NCBI GenBank assembly: GCA_905216195.1
Contig: CAJMSX010000086.1
Coordinates: 1 to 8,674, forward strand
Source: an uncultured bacterium
GTDB taxonomy: Bacteria; Bacteroidota; Bacteroidia; Bacteroidales; Marinifilaceae
Length of the DNA stretch: 8,674 nt
Direction: 5' to 3'
Positions 6,250 to 8,674 of this stretch are shown one piece after another. Position numbers and translations under genes: made by a program. The stretch's first letter is position 1. Every line of letters starts with the position of its first letter. The notes beneath the pieces were generated by a model. That model saw only the letters and a list, made by a program, of their open reading frames with translations, was not told the DNA's origin and did no database searches.

Positions 6250-6270
6250 TTAAATATTAATACTAGAATT

Positions 6271-7005
6271 ATGAAGAAAATCATTTTATTTGTTTTGGCA
6301 GGTTTATTAGCAGGAAGTGTTTTTGCTCAAGATCCGGGAGCTGCGGAAAAAAATGCGGCTAATGCGGCCTGGAAAGCTAAAGATTATGCGGCAGCATTTA
6401 CTAATTTTGAAAAGTATCTGCAAGCTGTAAATTTTGCCGATAAGGCTTATATTTATAACGCTGCGGTTGCGGCTAGTAAAATCAATAATTACCTGGCGGC
6501 TGAAAAATATTTTGAAATGGCAATCAAAAATAATTATAAGATAGCCAATTCTTATCTGGGTAAAGCAAAAGCCGAAGAAGACCTGAACAAAGAAAGCGAA
6601 ATGGTGGAAACGCTGGAAAACGGTCTGAAAGCCGCTCCCGGGAATGCGAAATTGGAAACGATGTATGGCGCTTATTTGTTGAAAAAGGGAGTCGAAGCCC
6701 AAAAGAACAATAACCTGACACAAGCTGCTGAAAGCTATTCCAAGATTTTGAACTTAACCAATAAAGATTTGAAGACAAAGGCCTATATGGCGCTGGGATC
6801 TTTATATTTTAATAACGGAGCCAGTATTCTACAGAAAGCTACGCCCTACGCCAATACGGAAAAAGAGAGATATGCCGGTGAAAAAGCAAAGGCAGATGCT
6901 GATTTCAAAAAAGCGTTGGGATATGTAGAGCAGGCGAAAGCCTTGGATCCTCAAAATGCCGATGTGGCAGAGCTGATGAAGCAAATCAAAGCTGCGATCA
7001 AATAA
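6271..7005 (+). CDS. Sec-exported tetratricopeptide-repeat protein
   Basis: 244 aa from ATG 6271. An upstream TTG at 6247 in the same frame would add eight residues ahead of a clear signal peptide and is unlikely to be the start. Residues 1-19 are a Sec signal peptide (MKK, hydrophobic core, AGSVFA) with probable cleavage before Gln20; there is no lipobox. Helical repeats of TPR type cover the rest: about 28-52, 59-87, 93-125, 131-163, 171-188 and 206-235, several with the A-x-x-x-Y/F and P-x-N spacing. Residues 195-212 are rich in Lys, Glu and Ala. The protein is likely a periplasmic scaffold, and no enzymatic motif is visible. Base use is more AT-rich than in pepD and the gene has its own promoter and strong terminator, which may mean high expression. 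The partner is unknown. Confidence 0.88.
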   Translation: MKKIILFVLAGLLAGSVFAQDPGAAEKNAANAAWKAKDYAAAFTNFEKYLQAVNFADKAYIYNAAVAASKINNYLAAEKYFEMAIKNNYKIANSYLGKAKAEEDLNKESEMVETLENGLKAAPGNAKLETMYGAYLLKKGVEAQKNNNLTQAAESYSKILNLTNKDLKTKAYMALGSLYFNNGASILQKATPYANTEKERYAGEKAKADADFKKALGYVEQAKALDPQNADVAELMKQIKAAIK

Positions 7006-7030
7006 ACCCAGGATTTTTATAAAATAAGAG

Positions 7031-7060
7031 AGCGGTTCCGGTGAAGGGGCCGCTTTTTTT
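7031..7060 (+). terminator. Rho-independent terminator after the exported TPR gene
   Basis: AGCGGTTCC (7031-7039) pairs with GGGGCCGCT (7046-7054), nine pairs including two G-T, around a 6-nt loop, followed by six further T. It lies 26 bp after the stop codon. The flanking AT on the left could give weaker termination in the opposite direction for the convergent gene. Confidence 0.88.
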
Positions 7061-7118
7061 ACGATACGGACCGAAGATCCCTAAAAGGTATTTACGGGAT
7101 ATCTCTTTTTCAAGGAAG

Positions 7119-7141
7119 CGGGAAAGAGGCGCGTTTTCCCG
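7119..7141 (-). terminator. Possible hairpin downstream of the TPR lipoprotein gene
   Basis: CGGGAAA (7119-7125) and TTTCCCG (7135-7141) form a perfect 7-bp stem with a 9-nt loop, 38 bp past the stop of the minus-strand gene. No clean T-run follows on either strand, so it may be an mRNA-stabilising stem or a weak terminator. Confidence 0.3.
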
Positions 7142-7179
7142 GATACGGAAAGAAATTTCCTTTCTTTTCTCTCTCCCTT

Positions 7180-7887
7180 TTAGCGATGAAAACGGGTTTG
7201 AATGATGTCGTTTGCTTTGGAAAACCCGAGCTTGGCGGCAATTTCCAAATCTTTCAGGGCTTCTTCCGAACTGTTCAGCCCTAGGCGTGCCATAGCCCGG
7301 TTATAATACGCTTTGGCATTGGAAGGGTCTGTTTCTATCGCCTGGTCGTAATCCCGGATCGCTGCGCTCAGATCGCCCTGGATTTGTCGGATAACGCCCC
7401 GGTTATAAAAAAGGGCGGTTTCGGATAATCCTAATTCCATCGCTTTGTTATAATCTTTCAAAGCCCCATCGTAGTCTTTCATATAGAAACGAGCGATTCC
7501 CCGATAATGATAAGCTGTCAGGAAATGAGGCTGTAGTTGGATAGTCCGCGAATAATCTTTGATGGCGTTGGCATAGATGCCCAGATTTTCATATACGATA
7601 CCCCGGTTAAAATAGGAGAGCGCATGATTCGGTTCATTAGCCAGGATATAATTGAAATCTTTAAGGGCTTCGGTATAGCGTCCGCTGTTGGCATAACAAA
7701 TACCCCGGTTGTAGTAGGCCGGAAGCCACTCTTTGTCGGCGGAAACCGCCGTATTGAATTCCGAAAGGGCCTGTTCGTACATCCCCTGTTTCATATGGTC
7801 CAGTCCCTGGCTATTGACCTGCTTTAATTTGTTATGGCAGGAGAATAGGGTCATTCCTACGAGGGCATATAGTCCGAATTTCATCAT
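7180..7887 (-). CDS. Tetratricopeptide-repeat lipoprotein
   Basis: 235 aa. The N-terminus MMKFGLYALVGMTLFSC is a lipoprotein signal peptide with lipobox LFSC, so Cys17 would be lipidated and the protein tethered to a membrane. About six consecutive TPR units follow: 23-54, 57-88, 91-122, 125-156, 159-190 and 193-226. They are canonical, with repeated A-Y-Y-N-R-G starts, x-x-A-L-K-D-Y/F second helices and P-N/H turns. Such proteins act as adaptors for protein complexes; there is no catalytic domain and the partner is unknown. The start may be the first ATG (7887) or the next (7884), with no effect on the mature protein. It lies 72 bp downstream of the YgiQ-type gene on the same strand, with a -7-like element between, so it may have its own promoter. 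Confidence 0.92.
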   Translation of the reverse strand: MMKFGLYALVGMTLFSCHNKLKQVNSQGLDHMKQGMYEQALSEFNTAVSADKEWLPAYYNRGICYANSGRYTEALKDFNYILANEPNHALSYFNRGIVYENLGIYANAIKDYSRTIQLQPHFLTAYHYRGIARFYMKDYDGALKDYNKAMELGLSETALFYNRGVIRQIQGDLSAAIRDYDQAIETDPSNAKAYYNRAMARLGLNSSEEALKDLEIAAKLGFSKANDIIQTRFHR

Positions 7888-7915
7888 GTACAGGGCCTTT
7901 TTTGAGTTAATAGAT

Positions 7916-7923
7916 CAAAATTA
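7916..7923 (-). promoter_or_regulatory. Candidate -7 element for the TPR lipoprotein gene
   Basis: On the minus strand the bases read TAATTTTG, a full match to TAnnTTTG. No good -33 is seen at the right distance; only ACTTTAA near 7941-7948. A start near 7910 would leave a leader of about 23 nt. Confidence 0.4.
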
Positions 7924-7959
7924 GTGATTTATACGATAATATTAAAGTTTTCCCGGATT

Positions 7960-8674
7960 TTATTGTTTTCCGTATAATTTTTTTAATAAATCGGGACGTT
8001 TGATCCGGGTTAAAACCGTGCGGATTTTGTCTTTATATTCTGGCCGGTACCAAAAAAAGAACATGTTTTGAGCTTTCTTCTCCTGGTCGGATTTGGGCGA
8101 AGCGATCTTTTGCATCGAATAGGGATGGTACCCGGAGTAATACATGGTCGTCGCCAGGGTAAGGGGAGTGGGGGTAAAGTCTTGTACCTGTTCCAGTTTA
8201 AAATTCATTTGTTTGGTTAAAGCAGCCAGTTCTGCCATATCTTCTAAACGGCATCCGGGATGAGAGGATATAAAATAGGGAACGATTTGTTGTTTGAGAC
8301 GGTTTCGGTCGTTTATACGGTCGAACCGGTTTTTTAACTGGTAGAACAGGGCGAACGGAGGTTTGCGCATCAGCCGTAATACCCCCTGGGCCGAATGTTC
8401 CGGGGCGACTTTGAAGTGACCGGAAGTATGATATTGAATAACCGTTTCAAGGTACCTTTCGTTGGTGCGGTTGACCGAGGGGTTTCCGCTGTCGTGGAGA
8501 CATAGGTCGTACCGGATGCCCGATCCCACGAAACAGTGCTTGATACCGGGGATCTGCCGGGCGGCCCCGTATATCTCGAGCAGGGCCGAATGATCGGTAT
8601 TCAGATTTTTACAAACGGAAGGATAGGCGCAGGAAGCCCGTTTACACAACCGGCAAATTTCCTCATTTTTACCT
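7960..8674 (-). CDS. ygiQ: YgiQ-family (UPF0313) radical SAM protein, C-terminal part
   Basis: The frame is open to the right edge (first complete codon at 8673-8671) and gives 237 residues ending at TAA 7962-7960. The 5' part, including the radical SAM CxxxCxxC cluster motif, lies outside. The visible part matches the family's second half: a Cys-rich linker (ICRLCKRASCAYPSVC) followed by GIRYDL, HTSGHFKVAPEHS, PYFISSHPGC, QVQDFTPTPLTLATTMYYSGYHP and a basic C-terminus ending in RPDLLKKLYG. The TTG at 8649 is an internal Leu codon, not a start. Full-length members are about 600-740 aa. The chemical reaction of YgiQ proteins is not established. The TPR lipoprotein follows on the same strand. 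Confidence 0.94.
   Translation of the reverse strand, partial: GKNEEICRLCKRASCAYPSVCKNLNTDHSALLEIYGAARQIPGIKHCFVGSGIRYDLCLHDSGNPSVNRTNERYLETVIQYHTSGHFKVAPEHSAQGVLRLMRKPPFALFYQLKNRFDRINDRNRLKQQIVPYFISSHPGCRLEDMAELAALTKQMNFKLEQVQDFTPTPLTLATTMYYSGYHPYSMQKIASPKSDQEKKAQNMFFFWYRPEYKDKIRTVLTRIKRPDLLKKLYGKQ

Noticed and set aside
7156..7181. 26-nt all-pyrimidine tract on the plus strand next to the TPR lipoprotein stop, a possible triplex-forming stretch.
   Set aside because: Not a mirror repeat, and such tracts occur by chance in AT-rich gaps; no functional sign.

Overview
The window looks like chromosomal DNA of a Bacteroidetes bacterium, most likely order Bacteroidales. The reasons are moderate GC with AT-rich intergenic gaps, generally weak Shine-Dalgarno sequences, several upstream sequences matching the Bacteroidetes -7 promoter element TAnnTTTG, and the gene content (fused LeuC/LeuD-type aconitase homologue, exported TPR proteins, YgiQ-type radical SAM protein). 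I cannot assign a genus. There is no tRNA, rRNA, CRISPR array, insertion sequence or phage gene.

Layout. (1) 1-3056, plus strand: the 3' end of a peptide deformylase gene, a one-chain aconitase-superfamily hydro-lyase of 589 aa, and a membrane-anchored or exported alpha/beta hydrolase. The last two overlap by 4 bp, and the unit ends at a hairpin/T-run terminator. (2) 3152-3490, minus strand: a small XRE-type DNA-binding protein. (3) 3491-3803: an AT-rich divergent control region with palindromes and a plus-strand promoter. (4) 3804-6162, plus strand: a tight three-gene operon of a MarR-family regulator, an aminoacyl-histidine dipeptidase (PepD) and a free methionine-(R)-sulfoxide reductase (GAF-type MsrC), with gaps of 4 and 6 bp. 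(5) 6271-7005, plus strand: a Sec-exported TPR protein with its own promoter and a strong terminator. (6) 7180-8674, minus strand: a TPR lipoprotein downstream of the C-terminal two fifths or so of a YgiQ-family radical SAM protein that runs off the window.

How the genes fit together. The MarR-PepD-MsrC operon suggests a regulated unit that recycles dipeptides and repairs oxidised free methionine. A 20-bp imperfect dyad lies inside the promoter spacer in front of marR and is a good autoregulation site. The two TPR proteins are convergently transcribed, both leave the cytoplasm, and neither has a function that can be read from sequence.

The most unusual object is the aconitase homologue. Its iron-sulfur half carries the expected cluster cysteines and most active-site residues. 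The swivel (LeuD-like) domain, however, has replaced the near-universal Ser-Ser-Arg catalytic loop with Arg-Leu-Ile, has no recognisable DTDxIIP motif, and one substrate-binding Arg of the large domain is Ser. It is therefore probably not an ordinary aconitase or isopropylmalate isomerase. Its translational coupling to an exported hydrolase is the only context clue.
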